Assembly: GCF_009789535.1 (NCBI RefSeq)
Contig: NZ_WSUT01000005.1
Location: 3,176,001-3,240,000 of the forward strand
Direction: 5' to 3'
DNA length: 64,000 nt
Source: Sphingomonas carotinifaciens
Lineage (GTDB): Bacteria > Pseudomonadota > Alphaproteobacteria > Sphingomonadales > Sphingomonadaceae
The notes beneath the pieces were generated by a model. That model was not told where the DNA came from. It was given only the letters and a program-made list of their open reading frames with translations, and searched no databases. Numbering within the stretch: position 1 is the stretch's first letter; each line of letters begins with the position of its first letter. This document shows positions 1 to 8,948 of the stretch, piece after piece. Position numbers and translations under genes: made by a program.

Positions 1-989
1 TGGATACCCTCTACCTCGGCGGAGCGAAGCTGCCCGTCATAATCGCGAAACTGGAAGGCGCGGTTGTAGATCGAGTAGGTCGAGCCGTCGCGCGGATCGA
101 GGCCGGGCAGCGCGGTGAAGTCGGTGATCTTGTTACCCTGGACCCGCGCCACGGCCGGCGTCGCCGAACTCGTCGGTGCCTGTTCGTCCAGCCGCTTGAA
201 CAGCAGGCGGACATAGCCGCGATTGTCGGGCAGGTCCTTGGTGACGTTGGCCTTGATCTGATAACCGCGAAGGATGTTGAAATCCTCGTTGGTCAGGCCG
301 CCGCCGTTGCGCGCATAGCCGCCGACATGGAAGCGCAAGCTGTCGCTGATCGGCGCGCCATAATCGAAATCGACCCGGTTCTCGCGGAAATCCAGCCCCT
401 TGGAGAACGCGGCCGAACCGCCCGCGCGGTCGCCCGTCTTGCTCAGATAGTTGATCACCGCACCCGGCGCCTGGCTGGCGAAGGTGGAGGACGAACCGCC
501 GCGCACCGCTTCCACCCGCTCGACATTCTGGTCGAAGCGGATCCAGTAGTCGTTGTTGCCGAAGTTGATGTCGCCGAACAGCGTGACGGGCAGGCCGTCC
601 TCCTGCAATGCCACATATTCCGAACCGCCCGTCGACACCGGGATGCCGCGCACGCCGATATTGGCGTTACCGCCGGGGCCGGCGGTGTCGGACGGCTGAA
701 GGCCGGGGATGTTGCGCAACACCTCCGCCTCGGAGCGGGGCGTGAAGTTGCGGATCGCATCCTGGCTGACCTGCGACACCGAGATCGAGCTGCGGAAGCG
801 CGAACGCTCGCCGCTGGTCGCCGTCACGACGATGTCGTCGCTCTGCTCGGCGGCGGCCTGGGGCGCCGCATCGGTATCCGTGGCCGGTGCCTCGGTCGCG
901 GCGGGAGCGGTCTGCGCCGTGGCGGGCATGGTCCACGCCAGGGACAGCGCGATCCCCGACGCACAGCAACGAAGCGCAACCTTGCTCAT
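1..989 (-). CDS. TonB-dependent outer-membrane receptor, N-terminal part (cut by window edge)
   Basis: The first ~329 residues of an outer-membrane receptor that takes up a ligand using TonB energy; the gene runs off the left edge. The start ATG (987-989) follows an AGAGGAAGA ribosome site. Residues 1-26 are a signal peptide ending ATAQ. A TonB-box-like DDIVVTAT lies near residue 50. The plug domain follows, with NIGVRGIPVSTGGSEY, VERVEAVRGGSSSTF and the APGAVINY segment typical of plug ends. Only the beginning of the barrel is present. It is 159 bases downstream of a halogenase gene on the same strand, a pairing often seen in sphingomonads and Caulobacter. The ligand cannot be told from this part. 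Confidence 0.93.
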   Translation of the reverse strand, partial: MSKVALRCCASGIALSLAWTMPATAQTAPAATEAPATDTDAAPQAAAEQSDDIVVTATSGERSRFRSSISVSQVSQDAIRNFTPRSEAEVLRNIPGLQPSDTAGPGGNANIGVRGIPVSTGGSEYVALQEDGLPVTLFGDINFGNNDYWIRFDQNVERVEAVRGGSSSTFASQAPGAVINYLSKTGDRAGGSAAFSKGLDFRENRVDFDYGAPISDSLRFHVGGYARNGGGLTNEDFNILRGYQIKANVTKDLPDNRGYVRLLFKRLDEQAPTSSATPAVARVQGNKITDFTALPGLDPRDGSTYSIYNRAFQFRDYDGQLRSAEVEGI

Positions 990-1050
990 TCAGCTCTTCC
1001 TCTCATGGCCCTGCTCTCTCATCGGCAGGCGAAACAGGATTTCGGAATAC

Positions 1051-1100
1051 CAATCCAACAATCGTTTGCAAAGCAGTTTATGCAATGGATTGCAGGATTG
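1051..1100. promoter_or_regulatory. Nested inverted repeat, LacI-operator-like
   Basis: Between the halogenase and receptor genes lies a perfect 6-bp palindrome with a 2-bp centre (TGCAAT-GG-ATTGCA, 1081-1094). It sits inside a longer pair of arms, CAATCC at 1051 and GGATTG at 1095. LacI-family repressors often control receptor genes of sugar-uptake loci in these bacteria, and the half-site resembles theirs. No regulator gene is visible nearby, so the assignment is inference. Confidence 0.35.
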
Positions 1101-1148
1101 GCGATGCTGTTGCGGAAATGCCGCAGCGGCAGCATCTTATCGGTAAAA

Positions 1149-2702
1149 TCAGCCGGCGATGCGGCGGGCGATGAAGGCGGCGTGCTCGGGCATGGTCTCC
1201 GCCCCCCGCGCGATCGCCTCGGCCAGCCGCTCGACGAAGCGCACGCTCTCGGCCGGCTCGCCGGCATAGGCGATCAGCGGATCGAGCGCTGCCGGCCAGT
1301 TGCCCTGCCCGATATGCACCGCCAGCCAGCTTGCCGGGCCGAACAGGTCCATCTCACGCGCGACGAGGCGCCCATGCGCGCGGAAGTGATCGATCTTCAG
1401 CTTGAGCGTATCGGGGATGTCCATCGCCGCACATGCACGCCAGAAGTCGGTGTCGCCGCGCTCGGTCAGCACATAATGCAGGATCAGGAAGTCGCGGATC
1501 CGCTCGCTTTCGGTCACCGCGACGCGGTTATATTCGGCGATGCCCGCGGGTTCGAACGCACGCGTCGGAAAATAGGCGAGCAGCTTGGCGATACCCGCCT
1601 GGATCAGGTGGATGCTGGTCGATTCCAGCGGCTCCATGAAGCCGCTCGCCAGACCGATCGCCACCACGTTGCGCCGCCAGAATGCCGTCCGCCGCCCGGT
1701 GGTGAAGCGCAAGGGCCGCGGATCGCCCAGCGCCTCGCCGTCCAGATTGGCCAGCAGCGTCGCCGCCGCCTCGTCATCCGACAGATGCCGGCTGGCATAG
1801 ACATAGCCGTTGCCGGTGCGATGTTGCAGCGGGATGCGCCACTGCCACCCCGCCGCCCGCGCAGTGGAGCGGGTATAGGGCGTCAACGGCCCGGTATTGG
1901 CGCTGGGCACCGCCACTGCCCGGTCGCATGGCAGCCAGTGCGTCCAGTCCTCGAACCCGACCCCCAATGCCCCTGCGATCAGCAGCCCGCGAAAGCCGCT
2001 GCAATCCACGAACAGGTCCGCGGCCAGCCGTCGCCCGTCGGTCAGCGTGACATGCGCGACCTGCCCGCTCTCGCCGTCCAGTGCGACATCGCCCACTTCC
2101 CCCTCGACCCGCACGACGCGGCGCGCCTCGGCAAAGCGGCGCAGGAATGCGGCATAAAGCCCCGCATCGAAATGATAGGCATAGTCGAAGGTCGATCCCA
2201 CGCTGCGCGGATCGGCAAGCGGCGGTGCAAAGCGGTTCCGCGCCGCCGCCCCCCACGCCATCGACAGGGCATCGAGCGGGATGGTCGAGCCGGCGCGCCG
2301 CGCACGCAGCCAGTGCTGGTGAACGGCCAGCAGGTCGAACGGCTTGCCGAAGGTGCCGAACGGGTGGAAGTAGCGATGCCCCTCCTGCCCCCAGCCGACG
2401 AATTCGATGCCGAGCTTGTAGCTGCCCTTTGTCGCCTTCAGGAATTCGCCTTCGTCGATGCCCAACGTGTCGTTGAACAGCCGGATCGGCGGGATCGTCG
2501 CCTCGCCGACCCCGACCGTGCCGATCGCATCCGATTCGACCAGCGTGATCGTGCAGCCGCGTGGCAAGGCGTGCGCCAGCGCCGCCGCGGTCATCCAGCC
2601 CGCGGTCCCGCCGCCGACGATCAGGATGCTGCGTATCGCCCCGTCGCCTGCCTGCCCGTCCGCCTGCCCGTCCGCCTGCATGTCCCCGTTCTCTCCCGTC
2701 AT
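1149..2702 (-). CDS. Flavin-dependent tryptophan-halogenase-family protein
   Basis: A 517-residue FAD enzyme of the tryptophan 7-halogenase family, which halogenates aromatic substrates with FADH2, O2 and halide. Visible motifs: nucleotide-binding GGGTAGW (30-36), the family GVGEATIP (64-71), the catalytic lysine inside GSYKLG (Lys96), and the halogenase signature WQWRIP (286-291). Length matches the family. The ATG at 2702 was chosen because residues before the Rossmann motif are short and low-complexity; an in-frame ATG at 2681 is an alternative. Many family members next to TonB-dependent receptors have no known substrate, so free tryptophan should not be assumed. A flavin reductase is not in view. 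Confidence 0.9.
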   Translation of the reverse strand: MTGENGDMQADGQADGQAGDGAIRSILIVGGGTAGWMTAAALAHALPRGCTITLVESDAIGTVGVGEATIPPIRLFNDTLGIDEGEFLKATKGSYKLGIEFVGWGQEGHRYFHPFGTFGKPFDLLAVHQHWLRARRAGSTIPLDALSMAWGAAARNRFAPPLADPRSVGSTFDYAYHFDAGLYAAFLRRFAEARRVVRVEGEVGDVALDGESGQVAHVTLTDGRRLAADLFVDCSGFRGLLIAGALGVGFEDWTHWLPCDRAVAVPSANTGPLTPYTRSTARAAGWQWRIPLQHRTGNGYVYASRHLSDDEAAATLLANLDGEALGDPRPLRFTTGRRTAFWRRNVVAIGLASGFMEPLESTSIHLIQAGIAKLLAYFPTRAFEPAGIAEYNRVAVTESERIRDFLILHYVLTERGDTDFWRACAAMDIPDTLKLKIDHFRAHGRLVAREMDLFGPASWLAVHIGQGNWPAALDPLIAYAGEPAESVRFVERLAEAIARGAETMPEHAAFIARRIAG

Positions 2703-2775
2703 ATCGCCACCTATGCCGATGGCGCCGCGCGCAAGTCCAACGCAAACGATCGCATGCTGTAAGTGAATGTCCCGC

Positions 2776-2824
2776 TTGGCCGGGGTATAGCTTTTCTTGT
2801 TATCCCTACTAAGATGATGGGATA
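2776..2824 (+). promoter_or_regulatory. Putative promoter with overlapping palindromic operator upstream of cysE
   Basis: TTGGCC (2776-2781) and TTATCC (2800-2805) are spaced by 18 bases, an acceptable sigma-70-like pair. A perfect 6-bp inverted repeat, TATCCC (2801-2806) and GGGATA (2819-2824), overlaps the -10. The layout (24 bp, AT-rich centre with CTACTAAGAT) resembles operators of Rrf2-family regulators that govern cysteine or Fe-S genes. The overlap would suit repression. Regulator identity is inference. Confidence 0.4.
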
Positions 2825-2852
2825 TGCTGGTTGGCAAGGAAGGAGGACTTCG

Positions 2853-3803
2853 ATGACGCAGACCACCGCCATTCCCGCCCGCTCGACGCTGTCCGACGCG
2901 GTGGATGCGCTGTCCTCCGCCCGCCGCGACTGGCGGGGCCGCCATCCCGCCAGCACCGCGCGCTTTCCCGCCCGCGGCGCGGTCGAGCGGGTGGTGGAGC
3001 TGCTCGCCGCCGCGCTCTATCCCCGCCGGCTCGGCGGTTTTCGCGGCGCCGTCACCGAGGAAGATCATTTCGTCGCCGCCAAGCTGATCGCCGCGCTTGG
3101 CGAGCTTGAGCGCGAGATCGAGAACGAGCTGGCCTATTGGCAGCATGAGTCGCAGGCCCGCTTCGATGCCGATCAGGCCGCGACGATCACCCGCCTGTTC
3201 GCCGCCGGTCTGGGCGAGGTCCGCCGTCTGGTCGACAGCGATGTCGAGGCCGCGTTCCTGGGCGATCCCGCCGCGCGCAGCGTGGACGAGATCCTGCTCT
3301 GCTATCCCGGTGCCATCGCCAGCCTGCACCACCGCATCGCGCATCCGCTCTACGAACTCGGCGCGCCGATCGTCGCGCGGCTGATCTCCGAACTCGCCAA
3401 CGAGCGCACGGGCATCGACATCCATCCCGGCGCCACCATCGGCGAGCATTTCTTCATCGACCACGGCACCGGCGTCGTCATCGGCGAAACCGCGATCGTC
3501 GGCCGGAACGTCCGCCTCTACCAGCATGTGACGCTCGGCGCGCGCAGCCCGCTGGGTGCCGCGCGCGCCACACCACGCGACCGCCTGGCCCGCCATCCGA
3601 TCGTGGAGGACGATGTCGTCGTCTATGCCGGCGCCACCATTCTCGGCCGCGTCACCATCGGCCGCGCGGCCACCATCGGCGGCAATGTCTGGCTGCTGTC
3701 CGACGTGCCCGCCGACGCCATCGTCACCCAGCCCGAGGCGCAGCGCCTCGACCGCGGCGCGCGCGACCGGATTCGCGAAACCCTGGCCGAGGCGGTCGAC
3801 TGA
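2853..3803 (+). CDS. cysE: Serine O-acetyltransferase
   Basis: A 316-residue enzyme that makes O-acetylserine from serine and acetyl-CoA, the first committed step of cysteine synthesis. The C-terminal half shows the left-handed beta-helix hexapeptide repeats of the family: [29 protein letters not shown] and [14 protein letters not shown], including the catalytic-region [11 protein letters not shown]. The alpha-helical N-terminal half is longer than in E. coli CysE and of the EpsC type. The start at 2853 is fixed by AAGGAGGAC just upstream. The stop overlaps the next ATG (TGATG), so the two genes are translationally coupled. No cysK is in the window. Confidence 0.92.
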   Translation: MTQTTAIPARSTLSDAVDALSSARRDWRGRHPASTARFPARGAVERVVELLAAALYPRRLGGFRGAVTEEDHFVAAKLIAALGELEREIENELAYWQHESQARFDADQAATITRLFAAGLGEVRRLVDSDVEAAFLGDPAARSVDEILLCYPGAIASLHHRIAHPLYELGAPIVARLISELANERTGIDIHPGATIGEHFFIDHGTGVVIGETAIVGRNVRLYQHVTLGARSPLGAARATPRDRLARHPIVEDDVVVYAGATILGRVTIGRAATIGGNVWLLSDVPADAIVTQPEAQRLDRGARDRIRETLAEAVD

Positions 3804-4573
3804 TGGAGCGTGCCCGCCCCGTCATCGGCGTCCTGTGCTGCAACGAGGTCGCCGGCCGCCCCGTCCAGGCGGTCGCCAGCCGCTTCATCACCCCCCTCGC
3901 CACCCTGGCGCACGCCACCGTCCTCCTCGTCCCCGCCATGAGCGACGCCACCGACGCGCGCCAGCTCGCCGCCCTGTTCGACGGACTGCTCCTCACCGGC
4001 TCGCGCAGCCACGTCTCTCCCGCGCGCTACGGCGGTACCCCGCTCGCCCCCGGCCACGCCACCGACCCCCAGCGCGACGCCGTCGCCCTCGCCCTGGCCG
4101 GCCGCATGATCGAGATCGGCAAACCCGTCTTCGGCATCTGCCGCGGCTTGCAGGAGATCAACGTGCTGTTCGGCGGCACGCTGACCGGCGGGGATTGCGC
4201 CGACCGGCATTTCCGCGGCCCCTGGGACGGCGACTATGCCGCCATGTTCGGCCACCGGCACGAGGTGCAACTGGCGGACGGCGGCCGGCTGGCGCGTGCC
4301 ACCGGCACCTGCCGCCTGTCGGTCAATTCGGTTCACCAGCAGGGGATCGACCGGCTGGGCTGCGGCCTGAGCGTCGAGGCCCGTGCGGTCGATGACGGCC
4401 TGGTCGAGGCGGTGTCCGCCCGCCCCTGCGGAGCTGAGGTGCTGGGCGTGCAGTGGCATCCCGAATGGGAGGCCGACCGCTGCGCCAACAGCCGCGCCTT
4501 TTTCGCGCTGATCGGGGATGCGCTGCGCGGCGGCGCCCCTGCGCCCACACCCGTTTCAACAAGGAGGACCTGA
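3803..4573 (+). CDS. Class I glutamine amidotransferase, gamma-glutamyl-GABA hydrolase (PuuD) type
   Basis: A 256-residue C26-type peptidase/glutaminase fold. The nucleophile elbow is FGICRG with Cys113, and the other triad members are in VQWHPEW (His219, Glu221). The family hydrolyses gamma-glutamyl amides such as gamma-glutamyl-GABA in putrescine catabolism, but no other Puu genes are here. Coupling to a serine acetyltransferase leaves the substrate open; a gamma-glutamyl thiol or amine is possible. The ATG overlaps the cysE stop by one base, and its own stop overlaps the next ATG. Confidence 0.85.
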   Translation: MERARPVIGVLCCNEVAGRPVQAVASRFITPLATLAHATVLLVPAMSDATDARQLAALFDGLLLTGSRSHVSPARYGGTPLAPGHATDPQRDAVALALAGRMIEIGKPVFGICRGLQEINVLFGGTLTGGDCADRHFRGPWDGDYAAMFGHRHEVQLADGGRLARATGTCRLSVNSVHQQGIDRLGCGLSVEARAVDDGLVEAVSARPCGAEVLGVQWHPEWEADRCANSRAFFALIGDALRGGAPAPTPVSTRRT

Positions 4574-4809
4574 TGAAGAAAGCTTTCACCCTGGCGACGC
4601 TGGCCGTCGCGACGATCGGTCTGGCGGCCTGCGGCGGCTCGGGGTCGACGCAGAACTCCGCCGACACCGTCGCGCTGAACGCGGACGAGGGGACCGTGGA
4701 CGAGAACCTGACCGCGATCGACAATTTCGATGCCGGAAACCTGTCGGCCGGCGAGGACAATCTGTCCGCCACGGCGGGCGGCAATACGGCGATCGCCAAC
4801 GGCCTCTGA
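4573..4809 (+). CDS. Small putative lipoprotein
   Basis: A 78-residue protein with a clear lipoprotein signal: [20 protein letters not shown], lipobox LAAC, Cys20 as the acylated residue. The mature part is acidic, rich in Asn, Asp, Ala and Gly (for example AIDNFDAGN), with no recognised domain. A strong AAGGAGG (4561-4567) precedes the start, which overlaps the amidotransferase stop (TGATG). It is probably the last gene of the cysE unit, since a terminator follows. Function unknown. Confidence 0.8.
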   Translation: MKKAFTLATLAVATIGLAACGGSGSTQNSADTVALNADEGTVDENLTAIDNFDAGNLSAGEDNLSATAGGNTAIANGL

Positions 4810-4879
4810 TTTCCCTTTCGCCGCCCCTTCTCTCCGGCGGCACCCCTATCGCCTGGAATGCTCCCTAGGCGTAACCTCC

Positions 4880-4910
4880 GCCCGGCGCGCAAGCGTGCCG
4901 GGCGTTTTTT
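4880..4910 (+). terminator. Rho-independent terminator
   Basis: A 10-bp stem with one G-U pair (arms 4880-4889 and 4894-4903) around a CAAG loop is followed by CG and six T's. It closes the cysE-amidotransferase-lipoprotein unit. Confidence 0.85.
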
Positions 4911-4981
4911 CGCGTGGCACTCCCGCCCCGTCGGGGAGAGGGCGTTGGCCTGCACGCCTTGCTTCGGTTACACCCTCGCCC

Positions 4982-7402
4982 ATGCGGCCACGTTTCCCTG
5001 CCTTCCTCCCGCCTGTCTCGGTTTCGGTCACCCTGCTCCACCGGCTGGCGCTCGCCCTGTTCCTGCTCGCCCCATGCCTGCTGCCAACGACGCCGGCCGC
5101 CGCGCAGTCGCCGATCGCCACCCTGTCCGGCCAGTTGTCGCAGGCGGAGGCCGATCTCCATGCCGTCGACCGCGCACTCGACACACGCCTCGACGACGAC
5201 GACCGCGATACGCAGCGCACCAAGGCGCTCGCCGCCCAGGCGGCGGCCACCGCGGCGGCCACTGCGCTGGAGGACCAGTTGAAGCTGGTCGATGCACGCC
5301 TCGGCGGGCTGGGAGCCGCCACCGCCAACGAGGCCCCCGACATCCGGCGCGAACGCGCGAACCTGAACCGGCAGCGCGCCGCCATCGACGCCACGATCAA
5401 GCGCGGCCGCCTTGCCGGCGTCGAGGCACAGCAACTGGTCGACGAAATCGACCGCAGCAAGGCCGAACAGTTCAACGAAACCATCTCGGCCCGCGTCGCC
5501 TCCCCGCTGTCGCCCGGTTTCTGGCACGCCGTGTTCACCGCCATTCCCCGCGACATGCGCCGGGTCGAACTGTTCCTGACCCAGGGGACCACCCAGATCC
5601 GGGCGCAGTGGCGCGGCGGTTTCCCCTGGCAGGCGCTGCTCGGCACGGTGCTGGGATTGGCGCTGGCCATGCCGATCCGGCTTGCGGTGCAGCGGCTGGG
5701 CCAGCGTCACCTGATCGACGGGGCGCCGGGTCACCGCGTCCGCCGCTCCGCCAATGCGCTGTGGCGGGTGCTGATCGGCACGCTCGCCCCGCTGCTCGGC
5801 GCCACATTCTTCGTGCAGGGGCTACGCTGGTCCGGGCTGCTGCCCGATCGCTGGGGCGATCTGCTCGATGCGCTGGTGCTGGCGGTCGGCTTCGGCAGCT
5901 TCACCGCCTCGGTCAGCGGCGCGGTGCTGATGCGGACCCAGCCCTCGTGGCGGATCGCACCCCTCGACGACGAGACCGCGACCCGGCTGCGCCCGCTCTC
6001 CTGGGTGCTGGCGGTGCTTGCCTTTCTCAGCATCCTGGCGACCGCGACGGTCCGCATCGTCGGCGTCAGCGCCGCGCTGAACGTCGCGACCCAGGCGGGC
6101 GAGGCCTTGCTCCACCTGCTGCTGATCGCCGCCTTCCTGTTCGCCATCGGCCGCCTGCGTGCCGACCGCGCCGCGCGCGACGATGCCGTCAGCCAGTCGA
6201 CCAGCGCCGGGCTCGGTGCCGCCACCCTGCTTGCCTGGATCCTGGTCGGGGTCGCGCTGATCGCGCTGCTTCTCGGCTATATCGGGTTCAGCCTGATCGT
6301 CGCGCAGTTCATCGCCTGGGCGACCGTGCTGGGATCGGCCGTCTATCTGCTCCTCGTCGCGGTGGACGACATCGCGACCAGCGTGTTCACCCGCGACAGC
6401 CGGGTCGGCATCATGCTCACCCGCGCGCTCGGCGTGCGCGGCAGCGCGGTGGACCAGTTCGGGCTGCTGCTGTCGGGCAGCCTGCGTATCGCCCTGGTGA
6501 TCGTCGCGCTGGTCATGCTCGTCTCGCCCTTCGGGGCGGGCGGCGGGGTGGACACGCTGTTCGGCCGGCTGGGTGCGCTGGCGAAGGGCATCCAGTTCGG
6601 GGGCATCGCGATTTCGCCGGGTACGATCCTGCGCGGAATCGTGGCGCTGTTCCTGGGGCTGGCGCTGGTCCGCCTGTTCATGCGCTGGCTGGAAACGCGC
6701 TACCTGCCCGCCACCGACCTGGACGGGTCGGGGCGCAACTCGGTCAGCCTCGTCGCGCGCTATGTCGGGGTGGCGCTGGCGGTGGTCTGGTCGCTGGCGT
6801 CGCTCGGCATCGGCATGGAGCGGATCGCGCTGCTGCTGTCGGCGCTGTCCGTCGGCATCGGCTTCGGCCTTCAGGCGATCACGTCCAACTTCGTGTCCGG
6901 CCTGATCCTGCTGGCCGAGCGCCCGATCAAGATCGGCGATCTGATCCGCGTCGGGCTGGACGAGGGCGATGTGAAGCGAATCAGCGTGCGATCCACCGAG
7001 ATCGAGCTGGCCGACCATTCCACCCTGATCGTCCCCAATTCCGAACTCATCACCAAATCGGTGCTCAACAAGACGCTGGCGAGCCCGCTGGGCCGCATCC
7101 AGATCCAGTTCTCCGTGCCTCTCGGATCGGATGCGGAGGCGGTGCGTGGAATCGTGCTCGACGCCTTCACCGCCGAGGAGGCGGTGCTGGCGGATCCCGC
7201 GCCCGCCGTGTTCATCGATGCGATCACCGACGGGCGCATCCTGTTCAACGCCTTTGCGCATGTCGCGACACCGCGCGCGGCTTACGGCGCGCGCAGCAAC
7301 GTGTTCATGATGCTGCTCGCCCGCTTCCGCGAACAGGGGATCGACATCGGCACCATTCCGCAACGGCTGGAACTCATCCGTCCCGATCAGCCGCCTGCTT
7401 GA
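4982..7402 (+). CDS. Large mechanosensitive ion channel (MscS family, DUF3772 type)
   Basis: An 806-residue membrane channel expected to release solutes on hypo-osmotic shock. Residues 1-42 are a signal peptide ending PAAAQ. Residues ~45-190 form a periplasmic, helix-rich, coiled-coil-like region (the DUF3772 type seen in alphaproteobacterial MscK-like proteins). About ten hydrophobic segments follow. The MscS core is near 610-690: GIGFGLQAITSNFVSG, LAERPIKIGDLI and VPNSELITKSVLN. The start at 4982 was picked because it begins the signal peptide; upstream in-frame codons run through the terminator. No close ribosome site is evident. Confidence 0.9.
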   Translation: MRPRFPAFLPPVSVSVTLLHRLALALFLLAPCLLPTTPAAAQSPIATLSGQLSQAEADLHAVDRALDTRLDDDDRDTQRTKALAAQAAATAAATALEDQLKLVDARLGGLGAATANEAPDIRRERANLNRQRAAIDATIKRGRLAGVEAQQLVDEIDRSKAEQFNETISARVASPLSPGFWHAVFTAIPRDMRRVELFLTQGTTQIRAQWRGGFPWQALLGTVLGLALAMPIRLAVQRLGQRHLIDGAPGHRVRRSANALWRVLIGTLAPLLGATFFVQGLRWSGLLPDRWGDLLDALVLAVGFGSFTASVSGAVLMRTQPSWRIAPLDDETATRLRPLSWVLAVLAFLSILATATVRIVGVSAALNVATQAGEALLHLLLIAAFLFAIGRLRADRAARDDAVSQSTSAGLGAATLLAWILVGVALIALLLGYIGFSLIVAQFIAWATVLGSAVYLLLVAVDDIATSVFTRDSRVGIMLTRALGVRGSAVDQFGLLLSGSLRIALVIVALVMLVSPFGAGGGVDTLFGRLGALAKGIQFGGIAISPGTILRGIVALFLGLALVRLFMRWLETRYLPATDLDGSGRNSVSLVARYVGVALAVVWSLASLGIGMERIALLLSALSVGIGFGLQAITSNFVSGLILLAERPIKIGDLIRVGLDEGDVKRISVRSTEIELADHSTLIVPNSELITKSVLNKTLASPLGRIQIQFSVPLGSDAEAVRGIVLDAFTAEEAVLADPAPAVFIDAITDGRILFNAFAHVATPRAAYGARSNVFMMLLARFREQGIDIGTIPQRLELIRPDQPPA

Positions 7403-7439
7403 TCTGGATCACGCCCCGCCCATCGGCTATCGCGCCGCC

Positions 7440-7979
7440 GTGTCGCCGCCCGATCCCCCGTCCCCTCCTGCCGGACTGGAGGCCGTGTTCCTCGCGAACC
7501 GGCCGCAACTGCTGCGCTTTCTGGCCGCGCGCGGTGCCGGCGACGCGGCGGAGGATGTGTTGCAGGACCTGTGGATGAAGGTCGCCGCCGCCCCGCCCAC
7601 CCGGCCGATCGCCGCGCCGCTCGCCTATCTCTATCGCGCCGCCGACACGCTGATGATCGACCGCTACCGGGCCGAGCGCGCCCAGCGCCGGCGCGAGGAT
7701 GCCTGGGGCGATGCTACCGGCCCCGCCACCCCCGGCCAGTCGGACGATCCGGCGGGCGAGCGCGTCCTGATCGCCCGCGAGCGTGCCGCCGAGGCGCAGG
7801 GCGTCCTCCAGTCGCTCGGCGACCGCGTCGCCCGCGTGTTCCGCCGCCACCGCCTGGACGGCGTCGCCCAGCGCGACGTGGCGCAGGAAAACGGCGTCAG
7901 CCTCAGCACCGTGGAAAGCGACCTGCGCAAGGCGTCCCGCGCGCTCATCGACCTGAAGGAGCAATGGGATGAGGTTTGA
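7440..7979 (+). CDS. ECF sigma factor, FecI type
   Basis: A 179-residue alternative sigma factor. Region 2 reads LLRFLAARGAGDAAEDVLQD, then LYRAADTLMIDRYR (promoter -10 recognition). Region 4 is a helix-turn-helix around GVAQRDVAQENGVSLSTVES. It directly precedes a FecR-like anti-sigma gene and an STN-domain receptor, the classic cell-surface-signalling order: ligand on the receptor, signal through FecR, release of sigma. The start is a GTG at 7440 with no good ribosome site; a GTG at 7485 preceded by CTGGAGG is possible but would shorten region 2. Confidence 0.88.
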   Translation: MSPPDPPSPPAGLEAVFLANRPQLLRFLAARGAGDAAEDVLQDLWMKVAAAPPTRPIAAPLAYLYRAADTLMIDRYRAERAQRRREDAWGDATGPATPGQSDDPAGERVLIARERAAEAQGVLQSLGDRVARVFRRHRLDGVAQRDVAQENGVSLSTVESDLRKASRALIDLKEQWDEV

Positions 7980-8012
7980 CGCCCATGTCTCCGTCCTTCA
8001 CCGCAGGAGGCC

Positions 8013-8948
8013 ATGATGGCAGGTGACGGCGATGACGAGACGGCACGCGATTGGGCGATACGCAGCGCCGATCCCGCGTTCGATGACTGGGACGCGCTGA
8101 CCGACTGGCTGGCGGCCGATCCTGTGCGCGCCGATCGCTATCACCATGCCGCCGCGAACCTGGCGGACATGACCGATCTGCTGCGTCATGCCCCGGCCTC
8201 TGTCCCCGCGCCCACCCCCGCCTTTGCACCAACGCGCCGCCGCCGCTGGTGGCCCGCCGGTGTCGCCACCGCGGCCGCCGCCGCCGCTGCGGTGTTCTTC
8301 GTCGTCGGCGACCCCGATCCGGCGGCGCAGCCCTATGCCGTGGAGACGGCGGCCGGCGCCACCCGCACCGTGGCCCTGGCGGACGGCAGCCGCATCGCGC
8401 TGGCCGGCGGCACCCGCCTGATCCTCGACCGCACCGATACCCGCCTCGCCGCGCTGGAGCGCGGACAGGCGCTGTTCACCATCCGGCATGACGCGCAGCA
8501 TCCGTTCCGCGTCCGCGTCGGGGGAGAAGAACTGGTCGATACCGGTACCGTCTTCGATGTGGCGCGCGCCGCCACCGGCCTGCGCGTCGCGGTGGCGGAG
8601 GGCGGGGTGATGGTCGATCCCGCCGGCGAGCGGCTCGCGCTCGGCCCGGGCGACCGGCTGGAGGTGACGGGCGCGCACCGCGTGGTGTCGCACGTCGCGG
8701 TCGCCTCGGTCGGGGCGTGGGAACGCGGACAGCTCAGCTATCTGGCGACCCCCCTCGGCACCGTCGCGGCAGAGGTCGGCCAGGCGCTCGGCCTGCGCAT
8801 CACCGTCGCCCCCGCGGTCGCCACCCGCCCCTTTACCGGCACCGTCGCGCTGGACGGCATCCGCCGCGATCCCGCCAGCCTGGGGGCGCTCGTCGATGTG
8901 GCGATGGTCCGCCGCGGCGACGGGTGGGAGCTTGGTCCGGGGTCCTGA
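8013..8948 (+). CDS. FecR-like anti-sigma factor / sigma regulator
   Basis: A 311-residue single-pass inner-membrane protein. The N-terminal ~70 residues form the cytoplasmic sigma-binding region (DWLAADPVRADRYHHAAANL resembles the family's helical N-domain). Next come RRRRWW, one membrane helix (~77-95), and the periplasmic FecR domain with LADGSRIALAGGTRL and VDTGTVFDV. GGAGG lies at 8006-8010, so the second ATG (8016) may be the real start. Its stop overlaps the receptor ATG (TGATG). It should relay the ligand-bound state of the downstream receptor to the sigma factor. Confidence 0.88.
   Translation: MMAGDGDDETARDWAIRSADPAFDDWDALTDWLAADPVRADRYHHAAANLADMTDLLRHAPASVPAPTPAFAPTRRRRWWPAGVATAAAAAAAVFFVVGDPDPAAQPYAVETAAGATRTVALADGSRIALAGGTRLILDRTDTRLAALERGQALFTIRHDAQHPFRVRVGGEELVDTGTVFDVARAATGLRVAVAEGGVMVDPAGERLALGPGDRLEVTGAHRVVSHVAVASVGAWERGQLSYLATPLGTVAAEVGQALGLRITVAPAVATRPFTGTVALDGIRRDPASLGALVDVAMVRRGDGWELGPGS

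Noticed and set aside
327..2762. An 811-codon open frame on the plus strand over the halogenase and receptor genes
   Set aside because: It is antisense to two genes with clear motifs and reads as low-complexity Arg/His/Asp-rich sequence, the usual artefact of GC-rich third positions.
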